Assembly (NCBI RefSeq): GCF_023476645.1
Contig: NZ_JAMCOJ010000001.1
Location: 372,001-436,000 of the forward strand
From: Cellulophaga sp. 20_2_10
GTDB lineage: Bacteria; Bacteroidota; Bacteroidia; Flavobacteriales; Flavobacteriaceae
Direction of reading: 5' to 3'
Length of the DNA stretch: 64,000 nucleotides
Shown: positions 43,473-52,722 of the stretch, in pieces
How the letters are laid out: each line of letters opens with the position of its first letter
How positions within the stretch are numbered: the stretch's first letter is position 1
Made by a program: the position numbers and the translations under genes
Notes under the pieces: generated by a model
What the model was told of the DNA's origin: nothing
The model's database searches: none
What the model saw: only the letters and a program-made list of their open reading frames with translations

Positions 43473-44480
43473 TTAAAATCCTTCTAAAACTATTTTACCT
43501 TTTGCGTTTCCGGTTTCTAAGAACGCGTGTGCTTTACGTAAGTTTTCAGCATTAATAGTTCCGAAATTTTCACCTAAAGTGGTTCTAATTGTTCCGTTGT
43601 CTATTAATTCAGAAACGTTGTTTAAAATGTTGTGTTGCTCAATCATATCTTCTGTTTGAAACATAGCACGTGTAAACATTAACTCAATGTGGGTAGACAC
43701 TGCTTTCCCTTTAAAAGGCATCACATTCATCACTTTTGGGTCATCAATAAATCCGAATTTCCCTTGTGGCTTAATCAGTTTTACAATTTCATCTACGTGA
43801 TGTTCGGTAGCATTTAAACTCACCACATATTCCGGAGCTGGTAAGTTGTATTTCTCAAACTCTTCACTCAATTTATTTCTGTGGTTGATAACCGTATCTG
43901 CACCTAATTCTTTTAACCAATCGGTAGTTTCTTCACGAGAAGCAGTCGCAATAATGTTCAATTTTGTTAGCTTTTTAGCTAATTGTACCATTATAGAACC
44001 AACGCCACCAGCTGCTCCTATTATTAAAATAGATGTATTGGCATCGTCTTTAGAAACCTCTAATCTATCAAATAACATTTCGTAAGCAGTCAATGTTGTT
44101 AATGGTAACGCAGCAGCTTCAGCATAAGATAAACTTGTTGGTTTTTTACCCACAATACGTTCATCTACTACTTGAAATTTCGCATAACTACCCTGACGTG
44201 TAAAATCGCCCGCATACCAAACTTCATCACCAACTTTAAATAATGTAACATCTTCACCAACTTCCTTTACAATACCAGTTGCGTCCCAACCAATAATTTT
44301 CCAATCGTCACCCTGTACAGGCATATTTGCACGTACTTTGTAATCTGCAGGATTTACCGAAATGGCTTTAATCTCCACCAAAATATCTCTTCCTGTTGCT
44401 TTTGGAGTCGCTATTTCTATGTCTTGTAGTGAATTTACATTGTCTATCGGTAAATTCTCTTTGTATCCTATTGCTTTCAT
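43473..44480 (-). CDS. Zinc-free quinone oxidoreductase (MDR family)
   Basis: A 335-residue medium-chain dehydrogenase/reductase with an N-terminal GroES-like domain (AISVNPADYKVRANMP, GWDATGIVKEVG) and a Rossmann domain (ILIIGAAGGVGSIMVQLAKKL). The structural zinc cysteines are absent, as in quinone oxidoreductases and zinc-type alcohol dehydrogenase-like proteins. It is 20 bp downstream of the nitroreductase gene in the same operon, which indicates a quinone/electrophile detoxification unit. Confidence 0.86.
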   Translation of the reverse strand: MKAIGYKENLPIDNVNSLQDIEIATPKATGRDILVEIKAISVNPADYKVRANMPVQGDDWKIIGWDATGIVKEVGEDVTLFKVGDEVWYAGDFTRQGSYAKFQVVDERIVGKKPTSLSYAEAAALPLTTLTAYEMLFDRLEVSKDDANTSILIIGAAGGVGSIMVQLAKKLTKLNIIATASREETTDWLKELGADTVINHRNKLSEEFEKYNLPAPEYVVSLNATEHHVDEIVKLIKPQGKFGFIDDPKVMNVMPFKGKAVSTHIELMFTRAMFQTEDMIEQHNILNNVSELIDNGTIRTTLGENFGTINAENLRKAHAFLETGNAKGKIVLEGF

Positions 44481-44500
44481 CTAAATTAAAATTTTTGCAA

Positions 44501-45166
44501 TTATATTACAGTGATAATTTCACTTTGTGGTAATCTAGATTTTGGAGTTTTGTCCGTCGAATTAAAATCAGATGCAGCTCTATACCCTAAAGAAACAACT
44601 ACTAAAGATGTAAACCCTTTTGCTCTTAATCCGAATTCTTCATCTAACGCTTTTACATCAATACCTTCCATTGGCGTAGCATCAATACCTAAACTTGCAA
44701 CTCCTAACAAAAAGTTTCCAATGTTAAGATATACCTGCTTTTCCATCCAATGTTGATAGTCTTTTAAATCATATTTATGAATGTCTCCAAAAGCGTTCAT
44801 TCCACCGTACATTCCGTTTTTTATATCTTCATTAGGGAATCTTCCGTCTTTATCCTGTACTTCTAAAAGGTGTTTAAAAAAAGTATCATCTGCACCTTCA
44901 CTTGTTTTTGAACAAAACAATACTACCGCAGAAGCATTTGTAATCTTAGGTTCATTAAAATGAAAAAAGCCTTGTGTTCCTTTTGTCATACGTGCTTTCC
45001 CTTCTGTAGTTTCAGCAACGATAAAGTGCCAAGGTTGAAGGTTAATACTTGAAGGACTCATTCGTAATAAGTTTTTAACTTGTGCCATATCTTGTTCAGA
45101 TATTTTCTTGGTTGTGTCGTATTCCTTCGTAGTATATCTCCAGTTTAATGTGTCTTGTAAATTCAT
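44501..45166 (-). CDS. Oxygen-insensitive NAD(P)H nitroreductase (NfsB-like)
   Basis: A 221-residue FMN nitroreductase: RYTTKEYD near the N-terminus, SPSSINLQPWHFIVAET (FMN-binding), and a C-terminal LVVVSLGYRAASDFN phosphate site. It reduces nitroaromatics and quinones. It is the first gene of a two-gene operon with the quinone oxidoreductase and has a promoter with paired inverted repeats (45188-45257). Confidence 0.88.
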   Translation of the reverse strand: MNLQDTLNWRYTTKEYDTTKKISEQDMAQVKNLLRMSPSSINLQPWHFIVAETTEGKARMTKGTQGFFHFNEPKITNASAVVLFCSKTSEGADDTFFKHLLEVQDKDGRFPNEDIKNGMYGGMNAFGDIHKYDLKDYQHWMEKQVYLNIGNFLLGVASLGIDATPMEGIDVKALDEEFGLRAKGFTSLVVVSLGYRAASDFNSTDKTPKSRLPQSEIITVI

Positions 45167-45187
45167 TTTTATATGTTTTTTTAATTA

Positions 45188-45257
45188 ACTATCATTTTTA
45201 TAGTGACAAAAGTAAGTATAGTATTAAAACCTCACAATAACGGTCATAAATGATAGT
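45188..45257 (-). promoter_or_regulatory. Nitroreductase promoter with inverted repeats
   Basis: TACTTTTG (45207-45214, minus strand) is a perfect -7 element. ACTAT-N7-ATAGT (45188-45204) covers the transcription start, and ACTATCATTT (45188-45197) is repeated inverted as AAATGATAGT (45248-45257), so two ten-base sites flank the promoter. This fits an HxlR- or MarR-type redox regulator, but none is encoded next to it. The rest of 45167-45437 shows nothing else. Confidence 0.55.
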
Positions 45258-45437
45258 ACAAAAATAACTAGAAAACCACCCCAAATTGATGTACGTAAAA
45301 AGGGAATACTGGTATAATTCAAGGCTAATTAGAGGTTAATTCTTAAATTTCTCATAAAAAAGAGTACAAACACGCTTTTAAAACAGAAAAACGCACCTAA
45401 AATTTAAACGAATCCTTTATTACTACCATTTTTGGTT

Positions 45438-46067
45438 TTATCCAACCCATCTAAAGGTTAAATTAATTCTTGGTTGAATTTGTTTTGTAGTTTTTGGTAT
45501 TTTATGCTTCCAATTGTCTTGTGTAGCACCTTGCATTAAAAGTAAGCTCCCGTGAGCTAACGGAATATCTATGCGTTTTAAATCTTTACGTGTAGTGTGT
45601 TTTAGTTGAAAAGGTCTTGTTTCTCCAAAAGTTACCGAAGCAATTACAGTATTTTTACGTTGATCGCCTTTATAATCTTGATGCCAATCTACACTGTCTT
45701 TTCCGTCTCTGTAATAATTAAGTAAACAACGTGTGAATTTGATATCAACTTCTTTTTCAATGCGCTCTTTGATAAACAACAAATCGTCATTCCATAAATG
45801 CATTTTACTTTTAGTATTGGTGTATTTAATGTCTTTGCTAATATCACCAAACCAAGCTGTTAATCTGGGGTAATCCACATTTTTACCGTGAATAGTAATT
45901 TGTTCTTGTTGCCAAGAGGTATTTTTTAATAAGCTATTATATAAATTGTTGCTTTCTTCCCTACTAAAGAAATTCTTGAATAAAACAACATCTGCTCCTG
46001 GTAAATTAAATTCTGTTTTACGGACTTCGTCTGTTGAAAAAAGGTTTGCTTGACTAAAAAAATCCAT
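45438..46067 (-). CDS. AlkB-like Fe(II)/2-oxoglutarate dioxygenase
   Basis: A 209-residue dioxygenase of the AlkB family, predicted to repair alkylated DNA or RNA bases. The iron triad is visible as His and Asp in VDWHQDYKGD and His in NWKHKIPKT; the 2-oxoglutarate-binding Arg is in PRINLTFR, and RPFQLKHT is the usual strand before it. The length suits the ALKBH2/3-like bacterial group. It is monocistronic. Confidence 0.86.
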   Translation of the reverse strand: MDFFSQANLFSTDEVRKTEFNLPGADVVLFKNFFSREESNNLYNSLLKNTSWQQEQITIHGKNVDYPRLTAWFGDISKDIKYTNTKSKMHLWNDDLLFIKERIEKEVDIKFTRCLLNYYRDGKDSVDWHQDYKGDQRKNTVIASVTFGETRPFQLKHTTRKDLKRIDIPLAHGSLLLMQGATQDNWKHKIPKTTKQIQPRINLTFRWVG

Positions 46068-46149
46068 CTCTTTTATTCTAAATCATTTTTTATTTAAATC
46101 GAACTAAAAAACCAAACAGTACCTGGAACTAATTTGTGTTATCTATACT

Positions 46150-46701
46150 TTATTTCCACTTAATGTTACAGCCCATACTTGGCTTCTGGTCTACATCTAC
46201 TTTATTCCCTGCTATTAAAACATCTAAAGCATTTGTTAAATCTTTACCTGACGGTTGTCCCATTCCTGGTCTGGTTTCATCAAAACGACCTCTGTAAGCA
46301 CACTCTAAATCTTTATTAAAAACAAAAAAATCTGGCGTACACTCAGCTTTGTAAGCTTTAGCAACATCTTGAGTTTCATCATATAAATAAGGAAAAGGAT
46401 ATCCTTCTTTTATTGCTGTTTCAGTCATATATTCAGGAGCATCTTGCGGATAATTAGCTACGTCATTACTGCTAATAGCTATAAAATTGACACCTTTTGC
46501 TTGGTAAGCATTTGCTACTTCTACTAATTTTGAATTAATATGATGTACAAACGGACAGTGATTGCATATAAAAACAACCACAGTGGCCATATCTGATTTT
46601 AATTCTGATAACCCCACCGTTTTTCCTGTTACTGTATTTAATAAAGAAAAATTGGGTGCTTTCGCTCCCAATTCCATCATATTAGAATATGCTAAAGACA
46701 T
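46150..46701 (-). CDS. Thioredoxin-fold redoxin (AhpC/TSA-like)
   Basis: A 183-residue cytoplasmic protein of the thioredoxin superfamily with active-site pair CNHC in FICNHCPFVHHI and the cis-Pro region ECTPDFFVFNKDLE. There is no signal peptide. These proteins are annotated as thioredoxin-family or redoxin-domain proteins of uncertain substrate; a peroxidase or disulfide role is possible. Confidence 0.83.
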   Translation of the reverse strand: MSLAYSNMMELGAKAPNFSLLNTVTGKTVGLSELKSDMATVVVFICNHCPFVHHINSKLVEVANAYQAKGVNFIAISSNDVANYPQDAPEYMTETAIKEGYPFPYLYDETQDVAKAYKAECTPDFFVFNKDLECAYRGRFDETRPGMGQPSGKDLTNALDVLIAGNKVDVDQKPSMGCNIKWK

Positions 46702-47037
46702 ACTATTACTATTTTATATTATTATTTTAGACGTAAAAATCAATCTACTTTTCTAATGTTCTTTTCAAATTATCTTGAAGCTGTAATCTTCCAAAGAACA
46801 ACACAGCTTATCTATTATCTTCTGTAATATTACTATTTCTATTGATCTCTTTATGTCATCCAGTACATAAATTGATTAAGCACTAAATTACCTCACAAAT
46901 ATACTTGCACAACATTTTCTTTTTGTGGTACATTAAAAGGATAATTCTGTACGATTAAAGGTTTGAAATACAAAAATAAGATTTTACAATGCTTTTTTAT
47001 CTAATTTAGCCTTTACTTTTTACTAAAACATACCACA
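46702..47037. other. Divergent non-coding gap before the AraC gene
   Basis: A 336-bp gap between the redoxin (leftward) and AraC (rightward) genes. CAAATATA at 46896-46903 reads TATATTTG on the minus strand and may be a -7 element for the redoxin gene. No gene is supported. Confidence 0.4.
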
Positions 47038-47931
47038 ATGCAAGTACTAGAAGCTTATAAACCTTTTGAAATACAAGAAATAGAATTAACTGATTGGAAA
47101 CAACGCCCCGTTAAAAACAATTTTTTTGAACTAGTCTTAATTAAAGACGGAGAAGGTACACAGTGTATAAACTATAATGATTATGCCTATGAAAAGAATA
47201 GTATGTTTTTGTTACCGCCTTTAAAATGTCATTCTTTTACGATAGAGAAACCCACAAGATTTGTATTTTTAAAGTTTACCGATTCATTTTTTAAAAATGC
47301 GAACGGAATAACCATTGATAGAAATGAATGGTTTAAAGAGGCTTCTTATATATTATCTAACTACAACCAGTTACCAGGAGATATTATTAAAAATGAATTA
47401 GATCGAAATTACTTAGAGAATCTTATTGGTATGATTCTTCAAGAGTCTAGAAATTATGGTGAAGAATCTATAAACTTAGTCACCAGCTTAATGACAAGTA
47501 TTTTAGAGATTTTAATTCGAAATATTAAAAAGAGTACTTATTTTGAAGTTCCAAAGAATAATTCTGATGATAGAATAACAAAAATGCTGACATATATTAA
47601 CGAAAATATTGATAAAACAGAACTGTTAAGAGTTGAAAATTTGGCAGCTGTTTTTACAATGTCTCCTACTTATGTTAGCGAGTTTTTTAAAAAACAGATA
47701 AATATGTCTTTGCGAGAATATATTATTAAAGCGAAGCTTAAACTAGCAGAAATACGTTTATTAAACTCTGACTTTACACTTACACAAATTGCAGACGAAT
47801 TAGGTTTTACAGATGTAAGTCATTTATCTAAAACCTTCAAACGTTATGCCGGCACAAGTATACGTGAGTTTAAAAACAATGGTGAGTATATGCTACTTAA
47901 AAGAGGTTCTTGTGCAACTGCCAGGGTTTAA
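47038..47931 (+). CDS. AraC family transcriptional regulator
   Basis: A 297-residue regulator with an N-terminal cupin-like sensor (about 20-90, FFELVLIKDGEGTQCINY, MFLLPPLKCHSF) and two C-terminal helix-turn-helix motifs (about 190-290: LLRVENLAAVFTMSPTYVSEFFKKQ and TLTQIADELGFTDVSHLSKTFKRYAGTSIREF). It is divergent from the redoxin gene. The target is unknown. Confidence 0.87.
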   Translation: MQVLEAYKPFEIQEIELTDWKQRPVKNNFFELVLIKDGEGTQCINYNDYAYEKNSMFLLPPLKCHSFTIEKPTRFVFLKFTDSFFKNANGITIDRNEWFKEASYILSNYNQLPGDIIKNELDRNYLENLIGMILQESRNYGEESINLVTSLMTSILEILIRNIKKSTYFEVPKNNSDDRITKMLTYINENIDKTELLRVENLAAVFTMSPTYVSEFFKKQINMSLREYIIKAKLKLAEIRLLNSDFTLTQIADELGFTDVSHLSKTFKRYAGTSIREFKNNGEYMLLKRGSCATARV

Positions 47932-47935
47932 AAGC

Positions 47936-47968
47936 AAAAAAGGCTACCTTTTTACAGGTAACCTTTTT
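47936..47968. terminator. Terminator between AraC and the lipoprotein gene
   Basis: AAAAAGGcTACCT, a TTTTAC loop, AGGTAaCCTTTTT: a bidirectional hairpin right after the AraC stop. Confidence 0.82.
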
Positions 47969-47997
47969 CTTAAAATTGGGGTTAGTATTTAGTATAT

Positions 47998-48621
47998 CTA
48001 GTCCTTAATAGTAACATTACCTTCTTCATCAGAAGAAAACTTAACTTCGTAAAAGTTAGTAACTATATTACGTCCTTCAACAGACTTATTATCTGGTTTT
48101 GTTACATGCAACTCAAAATCTGCAGTAACTTTATTTGTTTTAGAATCTACACTTAAATAGTAATTTCTTACTTGGTAGTTTTTTACTTCAATTTCTTCAC
48201 TAACTAAGGCAACAGCCTTGTCTATGTTTGCCATAATTGCAGTTACATCTATATCGCTAACCTTTAATTTTCCTTGAGCATTTTTAATAAAAAATGCGCT
48301 CTGAAAGTTCTTGCTCTGCAATTCTTCTTCTCCTAAAGCAGCCTCTTTATAATCTGTTTTACTATTATAAGTTCTAGTGTACAACTTACCATCTTTATGG
48401 TAACTTATAGCCAACGTACCTAAGTCAGAACTTAAATCCTCTGCTGAATTTAAACGTAATTTATATATCTCTAAATCTGGACCAAAAGAACTAACCATTA
48501 GCTCTTTTGCTTTTGCTAGACCCTCTGGCGTTGATATTCTAATTGTTTCTTCACTACTTCCTCCGCAAGAAGTAATAAGTACTAGCATAAAAACAGATGC
48601 AATTCTTCCTATAATTTTCAT
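47998..48621 (-). CDS. Hypothetical lipoprotein
   Basis: A 207-residue lipoprotein (lipobox LITSCGGSSEE) of unknown function. The body alternates helices and strands (LAKAKELMVSSFGPDLEIYKLRLN, DLGTLAISYHKDGKLYTRTY) with many charged residues and ends in DEEGNVTIKD. It is monocistronic, convergent with AraC. No enzymatic motif is visible. Confidence 0.6.
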   Translation of the reverse strand: MKIIGRIASVFMLVLITSCGGSSEETIRISTPEGLAKAKELMVSSFGPDLEIYKLRLNSAEDLSSDLGTLAISYHKDGKLYTRTYNSKTDYKEAALGEEELQSKNFQSAFFIKNAQGKLKVSDIDVTAIMANIDKAVALVSEEIEVKNYQVRNYYLSVDSKTNKVTADFELHVTKPDNKSVEGRNIVTNFYEVKFSSDEEGNVTIKD

Positions 48622-48760
48622 ATTATTTAGTTCTTTTATTTACAACAAAACTATTACAACAGAGGTTTTTAAAGAAACTAGAATGTAAATTTGTAGCTAC
48701 TTAATGTTTATTTAGGTGCATTAAGTTAATTTTCGTTTTTCGTACTATTTAATTTAAAAA

Positions 48761-49330
48761 CTACGATATAAGTAGTAATGATGTTCCAAATAGAGAACCC
48801 ACTACCAAACCAAGGACAACTTCTTTAGGCGTATGTCTTTCTAAAACAAGCCTAGACCAGAGCACCACAACTGTAAAAAGAGCCAATACGATACCTAATT
48901 CTAAACTCACCTTACTAATAGCTAAAGCCAGGTACATATTAATTGCTACGTGCATAGACACCTTTATATAAAAGTTAATACCGAAAGAGACCAACAATAA
49001 AAGTGTTGCTAATGCAAAGCTTGTTACAATATATTTAGGCTGATTGGTATATATTAAAAAAAACAAGGTTAGCACCATTACCGGTATAGTAAATACGTAT
49101 AAAGATTTTCGTTGTTTTTTATTAGACACATCTAAGTCTGTGTACTTCCCTCTTCTCTTACCAATGTATACCCAAGCTATTAAAATAAAGAAAAAAAGCC
49201 CAAGAACCATAGCTAATGTGTTCGAAAATAATACCTGTTCTTCCCTTAAATTAAAAAATAAAATTAAGAAAGGAAATAATAACAATGGATGTCCTATAAC
49301 TGATAAAAACTGAGCAATTTTAATTTTCAT
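48761..49330 (-). CDS. PAP2-superfamily-like membrane protein
   Basis: A 189-residue protein with about six membrane helices. Two late motifs recall the PAP2 acid phosphatase site: IKVSMHVAINMY (in place of PSGH) and SRLVLERHTPKEVVLG (SRxxxxxH-x3-E/D). The first PAP2 motif (Kx6RP) is not clear, so catalysis on lipid phosphates is uncertain. Confidence 0.6.
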   Translation of the reverse strand: MKIKIAQFLSVIGHPLLLFPFLILFFNLREEQVLFSNTLAMVLGLFFFILIAWVYIGKRRGKYTDLDVSNKKQRKSLYVFTIPVMVLTLFFLIYTNQPKYIVTSFALATLLLLVSFGINFYIKVSMHVAINMYLALAISKVSLELGIVLALFTVVVLWSRLVLERHTPKEVVLGLVVGSLFGTSLLLIS

Positions 49331-49410
49331 TTAAAGGTTTTATTAAAACAAATATAACTTTATTTGTAAAACAGAAGTAAATAGCAATCTTCTTCTGTAT
49401 TTACAATAAA

Positions 49411-50226
49411 ATGGATACAAATTCTAAAGACATAGAATTACAGATTATAGGCTATAGCAACACTCCTTTTTTATGGACTAAGCAGGCCATTTTTGGCTTA
49501 ACTCAATTAGATTATAAGACTAAAAAAAATAGTGTATTAAATGAGAGTATTCCTTTAAACTTGCGATTAGGAAAACGAGTAGAGCGTTTTGTAAGCGCAG
49601 ATTTGAGAAGCAATAAAACAATAAGTATACTAGCTGAAAACATACAAATACAAAACAATAAACTCACTATTGGTGAAATAGACTGTATTTTAAGACAGGG
49701 CAAAAAATTATATCACGTAGAAATAATTTTTAAATTTTATTTGTTTGATGCAACTGTAGGCACAACAGAGCTAGAACATTGGATTGGTCCAAATAGAAAT
49801 GACACCCTTATAAAAAAGCTAACTAAATTAAAAGAAAAGCAACTACCACTACTCTATAACGTACATACAAAGCCTACCTTAGATACTTTAAATATAAAAT
49901 CTCACGAATTAGAGCAACGTGTATTTTTTAAAGCACAGTTATTTATACCCTATAAAAGTGAGACAATAACTTTTGTTGCTTTAAACGAAGATTGCGTACA
50001 AGGTTTTTATATTAACGTTAAAGAGTTAAGTCAATTTAAGGATTGTAAGTTCTACATTCCGTCTAAAGTTAATTGGCTTCAAAATCCACAAACACAGGTA
50101 GACTGGCTACTGTATACTACCTTTACTAATGAAATAAATACACTTGTGGCTAATAAAAAATCTCCTTTATGTTGGATTAAGTTTCCTAATGGTGAATTAC
50201 AAAAATTCTTTGTTGTTTGGTGGTAA
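49411..50226 (+). CDS. DUF1853 family protein
   Basis: A 271-residue soluble protein with the DUF1853 pattern: LRLGKRVERFVSADL, NKLTIGEIDCILR..KLYHVEIIFKFYLF, a tryptophan-rich middle (EHWIGPNRNDTLIKKLTKL) and KSPLCWIKFPNGELQKFFVVWW at the end. The GEIDCIL...HVEI..KF arrangement resembles a PD-(D/E)xK nuclease core, but activity is unproven. It is monocistronic. Confidence 0.78.
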   Translation: MDTNSKDIELQIIGYSNTPFLWTKQAIFGLTQLDYKTKKNSVLNESIPLNLRLGKRVERFVSADLRSNKTISILAENIQIQNNKLTIGEIDCILRQGKKLYHVEIIFKFYLFDATVGTTELEHWIGPNRNDTLIKKLTKLKEKQLPLLYNVHTKPTLDTLNIKSHELEQRVFFKAQLFIPYKSETITFVALNEDCVQGFYINVKELSQFKDCKFYIPSKVNWLQNPQTQVDWLLYTTFTNEINTLVANKKSPLCWIKFPNGELQKFFVVWW

Positions 50227-50268
50227 AAAAATAACAGAAAATTATGATTTTATCTCGTTGTTAAGCCT

Positions 50269-50276
50269 TAATTTTG
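50269..50276 (+). promoter_or_regulatory. Promoter -7 element of the riboswitch/MetT transcript
   Basis: TAATTTTG is a perfect TAnnTTTG. It puts the transcript start at about 50283, exactly at the beginning of the riboswitch P1 strand. Confidence 0.6.
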
Positions 50277-50280
50277 CACA

Positions 50281-50376
50281 CTTAATTATCAAGAATCTCA
50301 AAAAGAGATAGCAACCTGCAGTAACGAGCAAGGTGCTAAAGCGATAAGCCAATACTTTGGAACAAACGTTAATTGT
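50281..50376 (+). ncRNA. SAM-I-clan riboswitch (short variant)
   Basis: The leader has the core of SAM-I/IV-type S-adenosylmethionine riboswitches: ATTATCAAGA at the 5' side, a short P2 stem ATCTC/GAGAT, GCAACCTGC, then GCAAGGTGCTAA, where CCTGC and GCAAGG form P3 and GGTGC/GCAAC-type joints follow. A short P1 can form between AATTA (50284-50288) and TAATT (50370-50374). P2 is much shorter than in classical SAM-I and leaves no room for the kink-turn/pseudoknot loop, so it resembles the SAM-I/IV variant group. It precedes an NhaC-family carrier that would then be a methionine transporter. No terminator hairpin lies before the ATG, so control may be translational. Confidence 0.65.
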
Positions 50377-50430
50377 AATCCCTTTTATTTGTCTTAAACA
50401 CCTTTTTGTTATTCTATAAAAACAATAGAA

Positions 50431-51747
50431 ATGACAACTGTTAAAAATAGCACTCCAAGTTTTACTGCATTACTACCACTGTTTGTATTTGTATTTACAT
50501 TTTTAGGCGTAGGTATTTATCAAAACGATTTTTATGCTCTACCAGCTCCTATTGCTGTTATAGCGGGTATAATAGTTGCCTTTTTACTATTTAAACAAAG
50601 TATAAACGCTAAAATAGAAACACTTTTAGCTGGTTGTGGTGATAGTAAAATACTAACAATGTGTCTTATATATTTGCTAGCTGGTGCATTTGCTGCCATT
50701 ACTAAAGAAACTGGTAGTGTAGATGCTATTGTAAATTTAGGCTTAGATTTTATAGCCATACAATATATATACTTTGGTGTGTTTATAATTGCTGCATTTT
50801 TATCTATATCTACAGGTACTTCTGTTGGTGCAATTGTAGCATTAACGCCTATTGTAATTGGTTTTTCAGATAAAGGCGGAGTATCATTAGCTATACTCTG
50901 TGGAGCCTTGTTAGGTGGCTCTATGTTTGGCGATAATCTATCGGTAATATCTGATACCACAATAGCTGCAACGCAATCTTTAGGTGTTAAAATGAGTGAC
51001 AAGTTTAAGCAAAACATAAAAATTGCGCTACCTGCTGCTCTATTTACTATAGTTATTCTAATATTTAAAGGTGCTGCTTTAGAATCTAACGATTTAGAAA
51101 ACATTACATATAATTATTCCTTACTTAAAATTGCGCCTTATATATTAGTAATTGGGCTATCTGTAATTGGCGTAAATGTATTTGTCACCTTACTACTAGG
51201 TGTGCTAATAGCAGCTGTAATTGGTATCTTTTATGGCGATTTTACACTTATTGAGTCCACCAAAATTGCATATACTGGGTTTACCAGCATGACAGAGATT
51301 TTTCTACTCTCCTTACTATCGGGTGGTTTAGCAGCACTAGTAGCCAAAAATGGCGGAATTGACTATATTTTAAATAAGATTAAAACCCTTATAAAAAGTA
51401 AAAAGTCTGCACAATTTGGTATAGCAACCTTAGTTAGCACGGTAAATATGGCTATAGCAAACAATACGGTTTCTATTATTATTTCTGGTTCTATTGCCAA
51501 AACTATTAATGACGAATACAAACTAGACAATAAAAGTACAGCATCTATACTAGATATATTTGCCTGTATAACTCAAGGTTTACTGCCTTATGGAGCACAG
51601 GTTTTAATGATTTTAAGTTTTTCTGAAGGAAACTTAACATATACCGACCTAATAAGTAACACTTGGTATTTGTTATTACTCTTAGTTTACACCATTCTTT
51701 ACATAACCTTTACCCCATTTAAATTGAAGAAAACTAGCATAAATTAA
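50431..51747 (+). CDS. NhaC-family carrier, probable methionine transporter (MetT-like)
   Basis: A 438-residue inner-membrane carrier with about eleven helices and NhaC-family motifs (STGTSVGAIVALTPI, GGSMFGDNLSVISDTTIAATQSLG, NMAIANNTVSI, CITQGLLPYGAQ). Annotation pipelines would call it a sodium:proton antiporter. The SAM-type riboswitch in its leader makes methionine uptake more likely, as proposed for MetT, which belongs to the same superfamily. Followed 46 bp later by an EamA gene. Confidence 0.82.
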   Translation: MTTVKNSTPSFTALLPLFVFVFTFLGVGIYQNDFYALPAPIAVIAGIIVAFLLFKQSINAKIETLLAGCGDSKILTMCLIYLLAGAFAAITKETGSVDAIVNLGLDFIAIQYIYFGVFIIAAFLSISTGTSVGAIVALTPIVIGFSDKGGVSLAILCGALLGGSMFGDNLSVISDTTIAATQSLGVKMSDKFKQNIKIALPAALFTIVILIFKGAALESNDLENITYNYSLLKIAPYILVIGLSVIGVNVFVTLLLGVLIAAVIGIFYGDFTLIESTKIAYTGFTSMTEIFLLSLLSGGLAALVAKNGGIDYILNKIKTLIKSKKSAQFGIATLVSTVNMAIANNTVSIIISGSIAKTINDEYKLDNKSTASILDIFACITQGLLPYGAQVLMILSFSEGNLTYTDLISNTWYLLLLLVYTILYITFTPFKLKKTSIN

Positions 51748-51793
51748 AGGTTCTACTCTTTTTAAACTTAGCTAAAAAGTTATCTTCGCGGCC

Positions 51794-52693
51794 ATGTGGA
51801 TGTATTTAGGCCTTTTATCGGCTTTATTTTTAGGGTTACATAACTTATGTAAAAAACACGCAGTACAAGGCAACGAGGTGTTTCCTGTGCTCTTAGGTAC
51901 TATTACATCTGGGTTTTTAGTATTACTACCTTTTTTTATTGGCTCTAAATTTTTTCCTGAATTCACTAAAGAAATAGGATTCTACATCACAGATATTCCT
52001 TGGCAACAACACGGTTTTATTATTATAAAATCCATGCTAATGGCTGGTTCCTGGGTATTGGCATACCAAGCACTAAAACATTTGCCAATAACTATTGTTA
52101 CACCTATACGTTCTGCTGGACCATTTTTTACGTTTATTGGCGCTATATTTATCTACCAAGAACGACCAAATAATTACCAATGGATTGGGTTTTTCTTAAT
52201 TATTTTCTCTGTATTCTTATATTCTAGAATTGGCAAAAAAGAAGGCATTAATTTTAAAAACAACAAATGGATATTTGCTATAATTGGAGCTACCTTTTTA
52301 GGTTCTTCTAGTGGTTTGTATGATAAGTTTCTAATACAACATATACATTTAAACCCGCAAACTTTACAATTTTGGTTTTGTTGGTACACTATCTTGATCC
52401 TTTTAATAATCTTAGCAATTACGTGGTTTCCAAAAGCAGAAAAAAGAAAGGCTTTTAAATGGCGCTGGTCTATACCAGCAGTTGGAATTTTATTGCAGAC
52501 AGCAGACTACTTTTATTTTAAAGCTTTACAAGACCCAGATGCTTTAATTATGTTATTATCAGCAATAAAAAGAAGTCAAATTTTAATTGCTGTTGTATTA
52601 GGCGGAATTTTGTTTAAAGAAAAAAACAAGCGAAAAAAACTTATTCCGCTTGCTGGTATAATGCTGGGCGTAGCATTAATTCTATACTCATAA
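51794..52693 (+). CDS. EamA/DMT family transporter
   Basis: A 299-residue inner-membrane protein with about ten helices and the drug/metabolite exporter duplication (two EamA halves, about 1-140 and 150-295). Pro/Gly patterns such as ITIVTPIRSAGPFFTFIGAIFIYQE and VVLGGILFKEKNKRKKLIPLAGIMLG mark the ends of each half. The substrate is unknown. It may be co-transcribed with the MetT-like gene. Confidence 0.84.
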   Translation: MWMYLGLLSALFLGLHNLCKKHAVQGNEVFPVLLGTITSGFLVLLPFFIGSKFFPEFTKEIGFYITDIPWQQHGFIIIKSMLMAGSWVLAYQALKHLPITIVTPIRSAGPFFTFIGAIFIYQERPNNYQWIGFFLIIFSVFLYSRIGKKEGINFKNNKWIFAIIGATFLGSSSGLYDKFLIQHIHLNPQTLQFWFCWYTILILLIILAITWFPKAEKRKAFKWRWSIPAVGILLQTADYFYFKALQDPDALIMLLSAIKRSQILIAVVLGGILFKEKNKRKKLIPLAGIMLGVALILYS

Positions 52694-52722
52694 AAATTAT
52701 AATAAGCTAAAAAACAAAACAG

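Noticed and set aside
46741-46810. Possible C-terminal gene remnant on the minus strand (reads AVLFFGRLQLQDNLKRTLEK)
   Set aside because: Only about 20 codons, closed upstream by a stop; could be chance in AT-rich DNA.
50431-51747. NhaC homolog as a plain sodium:proton antiporter
   Set aside because: The SAM-type riboswitch in its leader fits methionine transport (MetT) better.
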